Positions 62,799 through 64,000 of a stretch of DNA of 64,000 nt are shown here, piece after piece; within the stretch, counting starts at the first letter, position 1, and each line of letters opens with the position of its first letter. Below the pieces are notes generated by a model. The model did no database searches, was not told where the DNA came from, and saw only the letters and a list, made by a program, of their open reading frames with translations. The translations under genes were made by a program, and so were the position numbers. The stretch is from Allobosea sp. WAO (GTDB lineage Bacteria; Pseudomonadota; Alphaproteobacteria; Rhizobiales; Beijerinckiaceae), in NCBI RefSeq assembly GCF_001509835.1, contig NZ_JXTJ01000011.1, positions 62,001-126,000 of the forward strand. The letters are read 5' to 3'.

Positions 62799-63701
62799 AT
62801 GGATCTGCGCCATCTGCGCTATTTCACCACCGTTGCGGCGGAGGGCTCGTTCAGCCGGGCCGCCGAGAAGCTCAACATCGCCCAGCCGCCGCTGAGCCGG
62901 CAGATCCAGCAGCTGGAGGAAGAGCTCGGCGTGCGCCTGCTCGATCGCGGCCGGCCGATAACGATGACCGAGGCCGGGCGTTATCTCTTCGACCAGGGAC
63001 TGCAGGTGCTGCAGCGCGTCGAGGAGATGCGGGCCATGACCACGCGCATCGGCAAGCGCATGGTGCTCCAGTTCAACATCGGCTTCGTCGCCTCGACACT
63101 CTACGACACGCTGCCCGAGCTGATCCGCGATTTCCGCATCCTGGCGCCGGATGTCGAGGTCCAGCTCCTCGAGATGACGACGCTGGAGCAGATCTCGGCG
63201 CTGAAAGATGGCCGCATCGATGTCGGCTTCGGGCGCCTGCGCTTCGACGACGAGGCGCTGGTGCGCGCCGTGTTGCGCGAGGAGGGGCTGTGCGTCGCGG
63301 TCAGCTCGTCTCATGCGCTGCTGAAAGGAGGCAGCAGGCCGAAGCTGGCCGATCTCGAGGCGGAGCCGCTGATCCTGTATCCGAAGGCGCCGCGGCCGAG
63401 CTATGCCGACCAGGTCCTGGCCTTCTATCGCGAGGCTGGGGTGACGCCGCGCATCGGCATGGAGGTGCGCGACGTCCAGACTGCGCTTGGCCTCGTGGCC
63501 TCCGGTGTCGGCATCTGCGTCGTTCCGGCATCGGTGCGGCGCTTCGGGCGCGACGACGTCCATTTCCTCGATCTCGACGAGGCGTTCTCCAGCCCGATCA
63601 TCGTCAGCTACCGCAAGAACGACACCGCGCCGTTGCTGCGTCAGATCATCGCCCTGGCAGGTCTGGGGCAGTCATCATCGCAGGCTCTCCCGCGTGTTTG
63701 A
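62799..63701 (+). CDS. LysR-family regulator of the catechol genes (CatR/CatM-like)
   Basis: 300 residues. N-terminal helix-turn-helix MDLRHLRYFTTVAAEGSFSR / AAEKLNIAQPPLSRQIQQLE is of the CatR/BenM/CatM type, followed by the effector domain with SALKDGRIDVGFGRL. Known relatives sense cis,cis-muconate. ATG at 62799 with GCAGGAGCAGG upstream. It is divergent from pcaD; the two 41-bp sites upstream of pcaD and catB are its likely targets. Confidence 0.88.
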   Translation: MDLRHLRYFTTVAAEGSFSRAAEKLNIAQPPLSRQIQQLEEELGVRLLDRGRPITMTEAGRYLFDQGLQVLQRVEEMRAMTTRIGKRMVLQFNIGFVASTLYDTLPELIRDFRILAPDVEVQLLEMTTLEQISALKDGRIDVGFGRLRFDDEALVRAVLREEGLCVAVSSSHALLKGGSRPKLADLEAEPLILYPKAPRPSYADQVLAFYREAGVTPRIGMEVRDVQTALGLVASGVGICVVPASVRRFGRDDVHFLDLDEAFSSPIIVSYRKNDTAPLLRQIIALAGLGQSSSQALPRV

Positions 63702-63740
63702 TTTCTGATCACGCGAGCCGGAGCGACCGGTCCTCGAAGC

Positions 63741-64000
63741 TTACACGACGGCCTTCGAGCCGAGCGGGGGCTGGGCGATCAGACCTGCGAGCAGCGTCAG
63801 ACCGTCTTCGAGGGCTCCTCGATCTGGCGCGACACCCAGCGATATCCTGACGGCCTCGATCGGATGGGGCGTCACGGCGAAGGCCGAGCTCGGCACGATC
63901 GAGACGCCGGCACGGTCGGCATGTTCGGCAAAGTCGGACGCGCGCCAATGCTCCGGCAACCGTAGCCAGAGATGATGCCCCTGGGGATCGGCCGCGAACG
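63741..64000 (-). CDS. MocR/aminotransferase-like protein, C-terminal part only
   Basis: The frame is open to the window edge and stops at 63741-63743, so only the last 85 residues or so are seen. They read [36 protein letters not shown], and [20 protein letters not shown], which is the C-terminal small domain of fold-type I PLP aminotransferases, most like GntR-aminotransferase (MocR/PdxR) fusions. Whether an N-terminal DNA-binding domain exists cannot be seen. It is convergent with the LysR gene. Confidence 0.75.
   Translation of the reverse strand, partial: FAADPQGHHLWLRLPEHWRASDFAEHADRAGVSIVPSSAFAVTPHPIEAVRISLGVAPDRGALEDGLTLLAGLIAQPPLGSKAVV

Noticed and set aside
1-64000. CRISPR arrays, insertion sequences, prophage or integrase genes
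   Set aside because: No regularly spaced repeats, transposase or integrase motifs, or att-like duplications were seen. The window looks like ordinary chromosome with catabolic accessory modules.

Overview
The window is about 64 kb of GC-rich alphaproteobacterial chromosome. The gene families and the rpsT / dnaA-dnaN-recF block suggest Hyphomicrobiales, and the overall style resembles Bosea, but that genus is an inference that was not tested. There are no rRNA or tRNA genes, no insertion sequences, no prophage and no CRISPR array that I can support.

Layout. 1-6.5 kb: tail of an ankyrin-repeat protein, a LysE exporter with a cupin, then replication genes recF, dnaN and dnaA and ribosomal protein gene rpsT, all on the minus strand. 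6.5-15.9 kb: housekeeping and repair genes (ridA with a PLP ammonia-lyase, an enoyl-CoA hydratase, mutM, ubiE, ubiB, a redoxin, an ScsB-type DsbD). 16-19.1 kb: rfbB/rfbC, anmK and a 69-residue orphan. 19.2-27.4 kb: a D-aminopeptidase with a frameshifted peptide-binding protein, a beta-hydroxyacid dehydrogenase, a GntR repressor and a complete TRAP transporter, linked by a shared TTGTATGCAA motif. 27.4-31.8 kb: an unusual operon of APH-fold kinase, divergent enolase, 2-hydroxyacid dehydrogenase and LacI regulator, with a palindromic operator in front.

32-37.4 kb: a small lipoprotein and napEFDABC for periplasmic nitrate reduction. 37.4-49 kb: an orphan PhnD-like binding protein, a LysR/M20 amidohydrolase/Bug protein group, and a cluster of CoA-transferase, two active-site-deficient crotonases, GntR and a TctCBA transporter with a double palindromic operator between its two arms. 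49.3-54.6 kb: a PQQ module split into convergent arms, pqqBC on plus and PQQ dehydrogenase, cytochrome c, pqqA, pqqD, pqqE on minus. 55.1-55.5 kb: mgsA.

55.7-63.7 kb: a catechol ortho-cleavage regulon: pcaD plus an aromatic-acid transporter, catB-catC-catA-benD plus a BKACE-family enzyme, and a divergent CatR-like LysR regulator. Two 41-bp promoter/operator copies, 33/41 identical, precede pcaD and catB. The BKACE gene sits where 3-oxoadipate CoA-transferase and thiolase genes would be expected; it could convert 3-oxoadipate and acetyl-CoA directly to succinyl-CoA and acetoacetate. This, the kinase/enolase operon and the split PQQ module are the most interesting points. The window ends inside the C-terminus of a MocR/aminotransferase-like protein.
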